This document shows, piece after piece, positions 35,765 to 46,512 of a stretch of DNA of 64,000 nucleotides (position 1 is its first letter; each line of letters opens with the position of its first letter). The DNA lies in NCBI RefSeq assembly GCF_023053635.1, contig NC_086172.1, forward strand, positions 124,719,681-124,783,680. The letters run 5' to 3'. Made by a program: the position numbers and the translations under genes. The stretch comes from Elgaria multicarinata webbii. Lineage: Eukaryota > Chordata > Lepidosauria > Squamata > Anguidae. The notes beneath the pieces were generated by a model that saw only the letters and a program-made list of their open reading frames with translations, had not been told where the DNA came from and did not search any database.

Positions 35765-36060
35765 CATAACCAGGGCCAGCCCTCCCATAAGGATCCTGCA
35801 CTGCAGGTGATGGAGTGGGAGGGTGGTGAACTGTGCACACACACATGCCAGGAAGCCCCCCCCCTCCAACCACCACTGCTGCCACTGCTCCAGAGAGCCC
35901 TGAGGAAGGACCCCTTGGAGCAGAGCAGTGGGAGGAGCGGTAGAGGGGGGAGGAGGCACAAGGGGAGTGTTGTGAGCAAAACAGGGAGAACAGTGGCAGG
36001 GGAGAAGCGGGTGTCATCTCGCCTCAGGTGGCAGGACATCTTCTGCCACCCCTGAGGATA
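35765..36060. mobile_element. hAT-like MITE, GC-rich
   Basis: Starts CAGGGCCAGCCCTCCCATAAGG and ends GCCTCAGGTGGCAGGACATC...GCCACCCCTG, both familiar ends of a squamate non-autonomous element. The overlapping open frames on both strands are chance readings of GC-rich DNA. Confidence 0.5.
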
Positions 36061-36140
36061 GTGTTGAAAGTTTGGGGGTTTGGACAGGAGAAGGTTAATG
36101 GGGCAGAACAACTGCAAATGTTCTTTGATGTGCATAGCAG

Positions 36141-36227
36141 TTTCCTTGTTATGGAAATTATAAGTGATGCATTATTATATATAGGTGATGTATAATTTCC
36201 TTGCTATGGAAATTATAGGTGATGCAT
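36141..36227. repeat. Direct repeat, 32-base unit, 55-base period
   Basis: TTTCCTTG(T/C)TATGGAAATTATA(A/G)GTGATGCAT occurs at 36141-36172 and 36196-36227. Confidence 0.85.
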
Positions 36228-36372
36228 TTCCATGGGAACTAATTTGTTAGAGACTTAAATCTTCTGAATGGGACAAAAGCAGACTCCTGCCAGCCCCCCC
36301 CTCTCATATACACACACTTAATCTATGTGTGTGAAAATAATAGTAGATCACAGTTTGACTGACACAAAGGCA

Positions 36373-36638
36373 TGTTTACACAAGACGCTAACCTACCCAG
36401 TGTGGGTTGTTGTTGAACCATGGATTGTTGGGTTGTCTGAATGCAGCGTGTTTCCCGCAGGGTTGCTCGTTAACCATGCAGTGAGGCTTGTTAACCACCC
36501 TGAACAACCCAATAGCAAGCCATGGGTTCTCAAGGTGGCTTGTTTGAGAAAAATAAACCATACTGCATGGTTAACAAGCCATCCTGCAGAAAATGTGCTG
36601 CGTTCAGACAACATGGTGGGTTAGCGTGGTGTGTGAAC
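36373..36638. mobile_element. Fold-back hAT-like element, about 266 bp
   Basis: The terminal inverted repeats are GTTTACACAAGACGCTAACC and GGTTAGCGTGGTGTGTGAAC. The whole element is close to a palindrome centred near 36,505, with arms rich in GGTTAACAAGCC and GGGTTGTT blocks. No coding capacity. Relatives occur at 8819-9498. Confidence 0.75.
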
Positions 36639-37526
36639 CCAGTCAAAGAGACAAAGTGACAAGAAAGCTGAGTTTTGTGGGGCTCTATAAGCTAGCAGTG
36701 TCAGGGGTGCTTCTGGAGATCTGGTGTAGGGAAGAAGATTTGGCTGTCCGTTGGAGGATTGAGACAGTGCCTCCATCTATGCTTAAACTGTGTATTTGTA
36801 AATATACTCAAATATTACAAAATGCCATAAGCCTCCCATATCCTCTGGAGGAAACTAAACCTGAGTATGCTCTGTATTTACCACTTGAAGAAGTAGAGTG
36901 AGCATTACAATAAAGTCCCTCAGGGTTTTTCGTTCAGTTGCCTTGAGAGGACTAACTCACAGATGAGTCATCACATGGCAACAGTGAAGATTCTGTGGGT
37001 CTCTGGAAAAGTTTTGATAGGGTGGATGCTACCCAGAGGCCACCCAATATCTGCCTCAGTACAGAATAAGGATGTAAGACAGCTGTGTTATTTTTTTATT
37101 TTATTTTTTAAAAAGTGTGGAGAGAGAGAACGTGGGTAATAGCTTTCTTTCAGTGATAACATCTGCTATTTCCATACTATCATAAATGTGCCACTGTGAT
37201 TTCACGGTTGTGGTTTGAGCTGGGTTTTGCATTGGAAAGCAGTGCCAATTCCTAAGAAATTGTAGCAAATACACTTTGTGTACCAAAGTAAAACATTATA
37301 AATATTTATTTATCACCAATCCAATGTCCTGGGAGCTGGATGGAACACGAAGGCCCTGTGATTCCTGCCCTGTAGGCTTGTACCGTGAAATGACAGGATA
37401 GGATTTTATGTGGCACGGTATGTATGAATGAGAGTGAGGAGCACTAAATGGTGACGGCATAACTTGGATGAAGTCCATGGTGATTGGGGACTGAAGAGAA
37501 AGGTTTTTGAGAAGGGGACTGAGGTG

Positions 37527-37703
37527 CTCCTTTCTTTGCTTACTGCTTTAGTTACAGAGAATGGTGAAGAGGTTATTCCAGAAATAGGGAACAGCAGGAA
37601 TGAAGACATTAAATATCTTCATTCCTGCTGATCCCTTTATCTGGAATAACCCCTCTCCACCATACTCCATAACTAAATAAATAAGGAAATAAAGGAGCAA
37701 AAA
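37527..37703. repeat. Strong palindrome, arms about 80 bases, 9-base loop
   Basis: The core arms 37569-37606 and 37616-37655 pair almost completely (for example CAGCAGGAATGAAGA with TCTTCATTCCTGCTG). Pairing continues outward less perfectly to GTGCTCCTTT and AAAGGAGCA at the edges. It is probably a MITE or a recent inverted duplication. A transcript across it would form a long hairpin RNA. Confidence 0.8.
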
Positions 37704-39029
37704 TATCCAACACAGATTGAACTTGGGTGAAGCAAAGGGAGCAAGAAGAAGAGAAAAGATGAGAGGAGATGTAATTGGAATCATAATAGTGAAAAGAGTT
37801 TGAAGCATGGGCATTGCTAGGGGTGGGTATATGGAGCCCATGCCCCAAGTCTATTTCTGAGTGCCCCAAATGTCAGCCAACCTCCAGATGTGCAAATGTT
37901 CTTTTTTCCACTTTTGGGGTGGGGAGGGGGAGACGGGGATGGGGTGGGAAGCAAGCAAGGGAGTCAGACAGCAGACACCTAAGGGAAGGAACAGAGGAAG
38001 AGGAGAAGCCGCTTTCTTCCCAGGACCCTTGGCTTCCCACAGGGCAAAGTCTTCCCCCCTCCCCTCTTTTACATCTCTGTGACCAATTTCTCAGTCCTTC
38101 TCTAAATCTTGCATCCTAGTCCCTACTATTTCTCTACCATAATGTATAATTAACATGGGATTTATAGTCACAAGATATTGTGGCTGTAAATGGTACTTAT
38201 TGGAACATCCACTTTTATAAGCAGTGTATCTCTATACCAGTTGCTTCAGGGAACAAACAATGTAAGGAGGGCTGTGGTCATCATACCCTGCATATTGACT
38301 GCCCTGAAGCATTTTGCTCCTGAAAAAAAATGCTGCATTCATAATGGTCTTTTCATGCTCTTTCTCGAGGCATCCTCCTTACCCGTTTGCCCCATTCATT
38401 TTATAAAAAGGGGGTGATCTGGGGATGGTCTGCAATATATATTTAAAAGTATGAATTTATAAGCAACTGGTAGTCATTTTTGTGTCGAAGTGGTGCAATT
38501 CATTCACATCCTCATTCACAGAATTTTTACAGGCAGTCCAGACACCATCATCTTCCACTTATAAACGTCCACTGTTTTTCCACCACTTCTTTTCCCCACC
38601 ATAGAAATTCTGTTAAAGGAGAAAAAAGTTAGAATAGCTGCACAATGCTTTTTGATCAGTAGTACAAAAAGTATTGCATCTGGAAGCACCCAAAGGTCTA
38701 GTTGAGGCTCCTCCGAGAGGAAGACTGGAGGCAATTTTCATTGATTTTCTCTTTCTCCTGCAGACCACGCCCCAGGACCACTTGGTACTCTGCCCACTAG
38801 CAGACACAATCCAGAATGAGAGCGAATTTTATGAGAGAAGTTGCTGTCTAGAGAGAGAGGACTACAGCACAGCAACAACAAATACGTTAGTAAGGTAATC
38901 AAGTTCATCAAATAGAGTTCCTTCAGCAGCAATATTCAGTATTAGAATCATTTGCTTCCAGTGATTGAAATGACATAAAAGGCTCTTCCATGGGCTGTGA
39001 AAATGTCTTTGAGCATCCATAGATCATCT
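37704..39029. other. Intergenic DNA, unassigned, with one exon-like segment
   Basis: No repeat or gene named with confidence. A plus-strand exon-like segment at 38763-38893 is discussed as a finding. Confidence 0.4.
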
Positions 39030-39345
39030 ACTTCAATTTAACGAAATTTAAACCATTATTTTCTTTAATGCCAATAATTATTGTTGTGTCTAAGTGTTAC
39101 TTGTGTATATATAATAAAAGGCAGAGCCAGACCAGCAGCTCAATTAACTGTCAGGTAGGTCATTATGGAATAAAGCGTTAATCAACCAAACAATGCTGTC
39201 TCTTCAGAGATAATTGACATGCTATCATGCTTATTGGGTTGAATCAGACATATTAATGTGTCACATTTACCCCAATTATGTTAATTTCATAATTTCTATA
39301 TCCACATCCTAATTGCGCATCGGTCTTTCAAGGTCTTGACAGCTG
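39030..39345. promoter_or_regulatory. Candidate conserved non-coding element
   Basis: AT-rich, non-repetitive, dense in homeodomain-type cores (TAATTG, ATTAATC, CAATTA, TTAATT). Runs such as CAATTAACTGTCAGG and GAGATAATTGACATGC resemble deeply conserved vertebrate enhancers. This is judged by composition only. Confidence 0.3.
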
Positions 39346-40077
39346 TTATGATCTTCAGGTGCCACAAAAGAATAAATAGCTTAGGCAGCGGTCCTTAAAA
39401 TCCAGAGATCTTTCTGGGACTCAACAATGGGGCAGAATGCTGATGGAGAAGGTTTAAGTCCGCCGTAGGGAACCTCTCAGCCCAAGGACCAAATTCAATT
39501 TCAAAGAAGCTCTCGGGGCCTGGAGTATGGAGTTTGTCTGGAGTATGTTGGGAAAGTACCCAAATTTACCATGCCAAAGGCAAAGTGGCTTTATTTCATT
39601 CATATTAATTTTCTCTACTTACTATTTTTATAAGTGAAGATTATCTTAACATTTAGTTTTGAAAAAGGGATTGGTGAAAAAGGCCAGTATTTGTCTTGGT
39701 AGGGAAAAGTACGGAGTATGTAGGAGAAAGTATGAAGCCTTTATCAATCCATGAGCCCCAGCCCCTGCTTCTCTCCACCCCACCCTGCCCTATCTGAGCC
39801 AAACCATGGCCCTTCTAGTAGCTACTAAGGGAGGCATCACAAAAGGTAAGTGCGCTTGGCCCGTCTGCTCACCCCTCCTCTACCTAACGACTGCCATTCA
39901 AGTCCATTTTGACAATTACACTGTTCACATATATGGGCATTTTGCCATTTTTTTCTTTTTAGATTGATAGACAAACCAGGATAACTGTGATTAGGGATAG
40001 ACTTATTTTTTCATTAAAGGCACCCTTAGCCTCATTTGAGAAATTGGCATTTATACATTCAGTAGCATCTGCTATAC

Positions 40078-40109
<32 letters not shown>
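40078..40109. repeat. (AAT)n microsatellite
   Basis: Uninterrupted AAT triplets at the tail position of the LINE to the right. Confidence 0.95.
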
Positions 40110-40445
40110 TTATTTCTTACCCACCTTTATATTTTGATCGAGGTGGGGAACAACAGTAAATATAAAATACATAAAACTGATTTAAGAACATAATATACAT
40201 TGTTAAAACATCCTAAAAGCATTCTAAAAACATCCTAAAATTCCCCTGGATAGGCCTGCCGGAAGAGATCAGTCTTGATAGCTTTCGTGAATGCTAATAG
40301 ACTGTCAAGTTGATGAGTCTCCCCCGGCAGGCCATTCCACAGTCTGGGAGCAGCAGAAGAGAAGGTCTTCTGGGCAACTCTTTTGTTGGTAGTGTCAAAC
40401 TGCTTCTCAAATAGTCTAATGCTCATCTCATGCAAGGCTCTATTG
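40110..40445 (-). mobile_element. L2-like LINE 3' end
   Basis: The minus strand encodes a readable C-terminus (TFSSAAPRLWNGLPGETH, SLLAFTKAIKTDLFRQAYPGEF), followed by A-rich 3' UTR and the AAT-type tail. 5'-truncated at the neighbouring MITE. Confidence 0.75.
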
Positions 40446-40931
40446 CAGGGGTGGGGAATTGAATGACCCCTCACTTGGGCCTCCAGAAGCTTGATTATGT
40501 CAGAGCACATGGCCACATCCATGATGTCATCTGGTCCCTGGCCAAAGTTCAGCTGGGGACTGGTTTCGATAGATATGGGCTTTCCGCCTCTGGGGAAACC
40601 TCACACACAGGCAAGCTGTTCCAGCTACTACCTTAGTCAGGGCTTCTTCACGTTTTGTCCATGCGATGTCTTCACCAATAGGGACAATGCAGGCTGGGCG
40701 AAGCACTTAGCATGCTTCTCCTCCTTCCAATTGTGAAATGAGGAACACACTAAGTAAAGGGAATGACCCAGTTATCTCCAATCAATGATTAAAGCTAATG
40801 AGAGAATTCCCTGTCCCTGCCAGCCTCCTGGGGGCCAGGCCTAAGTAGGCAAGGAGGTGGACTGCCCACAGGGGGAGCCAAAGCCTCCGTGAGCCAGATT
40901 AGGGCCACAGACCAGAGGTTCCCCATTCCTG
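40446..40931. mobile_element. hAT-like non-autonomous element, about 486 bp
   Basis: The terminal inverted repeats are CAGGGGTGGGGAA on the left and TTCCCCATTCCTG on the right. Flanking 8-base sequences match only partly, as expected for an old insertion. No transposase frame. Confidence 0.65.
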
Positions 40932-43885
40932 TTCTACTCTAAATCCAGATAACATTTTAAAAACTTTCCCCTCATTTATATTATTTGTTCTCGCATTGTA
41001 CTTTATTTAACCTGGGGAGGAGTGGTGGATAGATCAGTTTAACCGTTTGTCAGCATTTTTCTTTGCTTTTCATGATCTTGGTTTTGTTAGCATTTGTAGG
41101 CCTACAGGGAACGCTTGTATTGCTTCCCCAGCAATGTTTTCTTGCAAGATTTGAAAAGAAAAGTCCTGGTGTCATTCCTTCTATGACACTGTGTCTGTAC
41201 GGAAATATCATGTAATCAGAATAGCATTAAGGACCATGGTTTGGAAATTGTACATTTTTAACAGTTAATCAGGAATACTGAGGAAAACTCTCTTGCTTCA
41301 CAAACCTAAAGAAATGTAAAAAAAAATCTCACCAGACTTGCAATTCTAGAAGGTTTCAGTTTTTGACATTGTATCTTGGCAGACTTGGTTGCCCAATGTT
41401 CATTGTTACATGAAAATATTCAGATTTGTATAGCTGCAGCAAAGGTTTGCAAACCAGAAATTCATATAAACAAAAATAACTTTATTCCTCATTGAGGCAA
41501 GGCAAGGCACTTTTCTAAGGGTGAATAGCAGATTCATGATGCTTTCACACTTGGGCAGCTAAGGCGCTTCAGGTAGCTTACTGTTTTACTCTAGTAAACA
41601 AGTGTAATGACTGTTTTCATGGACTTTTTTTAGCAAGGATTCATCACTAGGCTTATAAGTGAGAGAATAGACCTTCAGAAGGCATAGATTTTAATAAAAT
41701 CAAGCTAAATGCTTGAATAAAACGCAATAAAAAGCCATTTGAAAGAGTCGGGATAGACACACAAGGTTACAGATTCAAGTTCAAGACTTAGCTTGCAAGA
41801 TCAGAACAAGGTGAGGCAAGAACTGTGTTCGAACAAGTCAACCACTGCAGGAGGAGGAGGGAAAGATCTCCTGGGAAATGTTCAAAGCCAATCTCTCCAG
41901 GAAGTCCCCCCCAGTGGTTTAAACATTAGAGAACCAAATACATAGAGAGCTTCTTCAATAAATAGTTTGAGGGAGAAGCTGAACCACAGATAAGAAGGCG
42001 AACAAGATTACAAGGATGTAAAACTGAAGAAAGAAAGCAACAAGGTTTGAGCCACCCCCAATATTTTGCATGCATAACTTGATAAGAAACTTGTTTTGAG
42101 TGCCTTAGCAAATATCCTTATGACCTAGAACGACCAATAAGGCAGTGTTCCTGACCTAACCAATCAGGAGTGAAGGTGTGTGGGCAGCATTACCACTGTA
42201 ATTCCTGGCACTGAATTTCAGACAAGAGCTTTAATTATACATTCAAATATAGGTGCTTCTCTGAGCACTGAAGAGTAGAGGCTGTGGCCTAGATTTCAAC
42301 ATCGCTGCTGCTGCTGCTTTTACAAGCTGTTAGAAGTGCTTTATCTGACTGGGTTTGTCTTGAGTAAATGTCTGGAAATGTTTGGAAATATCTGACTGGG
42401 TTTGTCTTGAGTAAAGCATTTTAACATACAGCTTTCAGAGTGATCAGGACCAACATGCTAACAGAATGGATTCTAGAACTATTAGAAAGTGCCCAAGTGG
42501 GGTTCTACACCTAAGAAGCCCTCTGTACATAATGGACTCCAGCATCGTGGGGGAAGGGAATACAAACTATGGCTGGAATGACTTACTGCAGCCCATAATA
42601 CTCTAGATTGATTTTTTTCTTTTGTTGACATATGGGTGGGGTGGGGTAAGGGAGTACTCTTCTTCCTGCATGGCTGAATCCATGTCTATTCATGGGCAGG
42701 CTCTGTGCTTTTCCCCGTCCTGTACAGACTTACAATACTTATAATGAGCTGTTTTATTGGGCTGCAGGTCACAGTTTTATTTGCAAGTAGAGACCTATGA
42801 CATTTATTAAAATGGGGGTGGGGTGGGGGCTAACCGCTTCCAAGCACTGGAGAGTTAAACTGGTAGTTTTTTGAGGGGAGCGGGGAGAGGCTTCAGGAAT
42901 GGTTGATTTCTAACTGCACTCTCCTTCCCTTAACTCTGACTACTGAACTTCAAGGTTTATTGGTTTCATCAACAACAGTATCTGTTCATTCTCTTTCTCT
43001 CCTTTTGCTATTACATAATCAAGTATAGGATTTATTTGTTTATTCCTTACAAAATATTTATTTTTATCATTAGATTAAAAATGAGACAAAATCCTCTATA
43101 ATGGTGCCACTTTTTCAATTCTTCTTAAGGTCTTAACTAGAACTTCGAATGCCAAGAGAGGTTCAGCTTCAGAGAGGTGAATGCCAGGTTAGTTCATAAC
43201 AACAAAATCTCCCTCTATCGTGATTTGATTGGTTCACACATCACAGTAAGCCATCAATGGGTTAATTAACCCATGGAACACCAAAATGCATGCCTGGTAT
43301 GTATAATTGAGACTTGGGTGGGTGAGCTGTGGGGCAGGTAACCTTTCCCAGCTGTGTCCCATTGAGTGTTTGGTTCTGCTCGAGAATAGGCTAAAGGGTT
43401 CAAGAGGGGTTGTCCTCGTGGTCTTTAGGAATTCCATCTCTCTCTGCCAGTCTGGAGTGTTTATATCTTGTGTTGGGCAAGCAGAGTGATAATTTGGGAA
43501 TTTTGCTGGTGTACCCCCCACCCCCCCACCCCCCCTGCCCAGTAGTCTCTTTGCTTAAGCTGACAAAGGTTGCCTCAGATCTGGTGTCGAGCCCCCCACC
43601 CCCGGCTGGAGGATTGTCCAGGGGCACCTCAGTATTCTTGCAGGCTCCACGGGACAGCTCATGGCTGCCATGATGACCAGGGGGGCTGTCCCTACTTGCC
43701 ATTGACCCAACACATGTAACAGGATACACATTAGACTTGGTTTTCTCTACTAGGCAGGAGCATAAAAGTCTGAAGGTGGGAGATTTTACAACTTTTCTCT
43801 TGTCATGGTTAAATTCCTTCCTGCTGAGATTTAGACTTAAGGCGGCTGTTCCCCTCTACAGCTTATGTCATAATTATGTCATAAT
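40932..43885. other. Intergenic DNA, mostly unassigned
   Basis: Contains a 27-base duplication at 42342-42415 (TATCTGACTGGGTTTGTCTT...). 41468-42240 has the look of a decayed dispersed repeat but could not be placed in a family. A C-rich run lies near 43515-43540. No gene seen. Confidence 0.45.
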
Positions 43886-43889
43886 CATA

Positions 43890-44395
43890 TTATGTCAGTG
43901 CTCTGCCAGCTGCACTAGCTACCAGTCCATTTCTGGGCCCAATTTGAAGTGCAGATTCCAACATTTAAAGCCTTAAATGGGTTGGAGTCCAGTTAACTGA
44001 AGGAGTGTCTCCTTCCATATTTAGCTAAGCAGACAGTAATGTCATCATACAAGGCCCTCGTCCAATTGTCTCCACCAAATGAGACCAGCTGTGTGGCTAC
44101 TAGAGAGAGGGCCTTTTTAGTTGTGGGCCCCATCTGTGGCATGCCTGGTACCTACATTATGGTCTTTTTGGTTCCAGGCGAAGATCTTTTTATTCTCTCA
44201 GGCATTTTAAGAACTCTTTCAATGTTTTAAACCTCTGCACTGTTTTATTTTTGCTGATCATTTTACTTTAGTTTTATTTTTTTTACTTTGTGTTATTAGA
44301 TCTTTTATTATTGTTTTATTCTTTTAAAAAATTATTTATATGTTGCCCAGGAACTTTGATTACTGGGTGATCTAAAAGTGTAACAAATAAGTGCA
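43890..44395 (+). mobile_element. L2 LINE 3' end, decayed
   Basis: Translation gives [15 protein letters not shown]-like, then TSCVATRERAFLVVGP and LFILSGILRTL, followed by TTATATGTTGCCCAGGAAC...CTGGGTGATCTAAAAGTG and a tail. Confidence 0.7.
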
Positions 44396-44926
44396 ACTCC
44401 GTTTATTCTCCTTGATCTCTTGGCGCCTTCCTTGGCATCCATTTGGAGCAGCTGTCTGAGATGGATGCGGGTGGAACTGTTCTGTGGTTGGACTTCTCAT
44501 ATTTGGCAGCTGTTTCCAGGAGGTGCTGGGGGGATTCTACTCAACCCTGTGACATCTTCACTTCAGGCTCCTGCAAAGCCCTATCTTATCCCCCATGCTG
44601 TTTAACATCTATATGAAACCGCTGAGTGAGGCAATTGGGGAGTTTGGAGTGTGTTGTCTCCAGGATGCTGATGACACACAGCTTTGTTTCTCCTTCTCTT
44701 CAGTCAGACATGTCTGCTGCGGGGGTGATGGATTGGTGCTTAGCTGCAGTAATAGACTGAAGGCTAACAGTTTGGGAGGCTCAATTCAGAAAGAGTGAGG
44801 CACTATTGGGAGGTGGTTCCTTATTCCAGATGAATGAGATTTGACCTGTTCTGGAGAGGCTGGGCTCCCATGAAGGACCAAGTGTGTAGCTTAGGGTTAC
44901 TATCTGATCCATCACTGTTATTAGAG
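44396..44926 (+). mobile_element. L2 LINE internal fragment (RT core region)
   Basis: Frames read PVTSSLQAPAKPYLIPHA and then MLFNIYMKPLSEAIGEFGVCCLQDADDTQLCFSF. The segment around DADDTQL is the degenerate polymerase box of L2 reverse transcriptase. It follows directly on another L2 3' tail. Confidence 0.7.
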
Positions 44927-45253
44927 CAGGGGTATTGAACCTTGGTCTTGAGGGCCAAATCTGGCCCACCTGGGGTCCAAATCTGTCCTTCTAGGGTTTC
45001 CCGGATGGCCAGCACCCCCTTCTCTTAGCCCCTCCCCCTTTCCCCAAACCACAAGTTGTTGGGTGGTTTCCTGGCATTTGTGCAGTTTTTCCCCTATTCT
45101 AAAAGGTTGAAATGCATCTCCAAAGGCTTAGCTAGATTTATGCTTCAATATGCTGGTATTTTTGTGTGTGTTTTGACCCTGACCGGAATGTGTCCCCCAA
45201 GAACTTCTCTAGAACTGAATTTGGTTTTTCTGGTTTTGAACAATAAAGCCCTG
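44927..45253. mobile_element. hAT-like non-autonomous element, uninterrupted relative of 15880-16940
   Basis: Starts CAGGGGTATTGAACC and ends near AAGCCCTGGC. It provides the empty-site alignment that shows the CR1 insertion in the other copy. Confidence 0.6.
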
Positions 45254-46312
45254 GCTTAGAACCTGATGGAAGACCTCCTTCATACACGTACTTGCCTGTC
45301 TTAAAGCCGTTTATGGAGTCTCTCTTTTGAATGCTCCCTCAAGCTGAAGCATGGAGGATGCCTACAAGAGAGAGAGGGCCTTCCCAGTGGTAGCCCTCCA
45401 GTGCTCTCCTTAGGGAAGTAGTCCAGTGCCCATTGTTCTTTCAGTGCGAGGCTAGCACCCCTGGTAATGATAGTAAATTACTGGGGGAGTCAATTTTGGG
45501 GGTCAATATTATTGCATTTTGTATAGATTTTTGCTGCTATGGCAATCACATGCCAAATAACGGAGACAGCTGACTAGAATTACTGCACACACCAATTGGC
45601 TTTCCTTCGTTATGAGCTTTCTAAAGACTATGGGACAAACATTTTAAAATTATTTTGTCCCCAAGAATAAATCAACCCACATAAGATCTTAAGATACCAG
45701 AAGCTTCCTTATATCAGGTTAGACAATGTGTCTCCTAGCTCAGTATGGCCTACTGACTACCAGTGGCCCTTTGAAGTCTCAGGCAAATAGCACTTGCTAC
45801 CTGATCCCTTTTTAATTGGCTGTGTTAAGGATAGGACCTGGGATTTTCTGCATGGAGACCTGTTGCTCTATCACTGAACTGTGATTATAAGAGCTGTAGA
45901 TTGAAACATGAGAAGCAATGCTCTTGCTGGAGTGGGTTTGGATGGCATTCACTCAGTTCTCTCAGTGAGTGAACTTTGTGCTGATAAGTCTTCACAGTCA
46001 GCTAACCACCACAAGACGGTTCCCTAGAAGACACGTTGGCATCGTGCTCATCCAGACTCCATCAATGCCAAAATTACTAAAATTCCATACTGGCTCCAAA
46101 TGTGGTATTTCTTCCCAGGACTCTGTTCCCTTGGTCCTAGTTTGATACTATACATCACACCAGTGTTTACTGCCCCCACCCCAATTTGGATCTATAGAGG
46201 ACCTTAGCTTTACTTGGAAGAACTGTTAATATGATTAAACTTAAGCAAAGATGTGTTTGTAGGCTAAGAACCTACAGAAGCTAATGTTAGAATGGGGTGA
46301 GCTGAAAGTAGA
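45254..46312. other. Intergenic DNA flanking a SINE
   Basis: Nothing recognised on either side of the SINE at 45700-45885. Confidence 0.45.
45700..45885 (-). mobile_element. tRNA-derived SINE
   Basis: Read on the minus strand, the head (45883 downward) has an A-box-like CAGTTCAGTGATAGAGC and a B-box-like GGTCCTATCC. The body ends with the block complementary to AGAAGCTTCCTTATATCAGG. Too decayed for a functional tRNA. Confidence 0.65.
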
Positions 46313-46512
46313 TGTCCAGATGTTTTGGACTCCAGCTCCCAGCATTCTTGACTATTGGCCATGCTGGCAGAGACTTCTGGGTCCTTATTTATTTATTTGA
46401 TTTGTACCCCATCTTTCCACCAAGAAAAATGCCATTTAAGGAGGCTTATAATCATAGATTTGTTGAAGTCCGAACCATCTGGAGATCTACCTTCTGCCCA
46501 TCCCTGGCTTAG
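46313..46512. mobile_element. Palindromic MITE split by an L2 3' fragment
   Basis: The left half (46313-46380: CAGATGTTTTGGACTCCAGC, ATTGGCCATGCTGGC) and the right half (about 46461-46512: GAAGTCCGAACCATCTGGAG) are the two arms of the same MITE as 60742-60882. Between them lies a reversed L2-type tail (TTATTTATTTATTTGATTTG...). Confidence 0.6.

Noticed and set aside
35646-36135. Overlapping 74-124-residue minus-strand frames rich in P/S/L
   Set aside because: They lie in a GC-rich MITE and are open in several frames at once, as expected by chance.
36325-36624. Paired open frames on both strands with similar peptides
   Set aside because: The similarity arises because the element is a DNA palindrome; there is no protein.
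41468-42240. Possible retroviral LTR
   Set aside because: The composition and a reversed AATAAA-like TTTATT suggested it, but no paired terminal repeat, primer site or coding remnant was recognised; left unclassified.
45700-45885. tRNA gene on the minus strand
   Set aside because: A-box and B-box-like motifs are present, but the body and tail are SINE sequence and the cloverleaf is not preserved.
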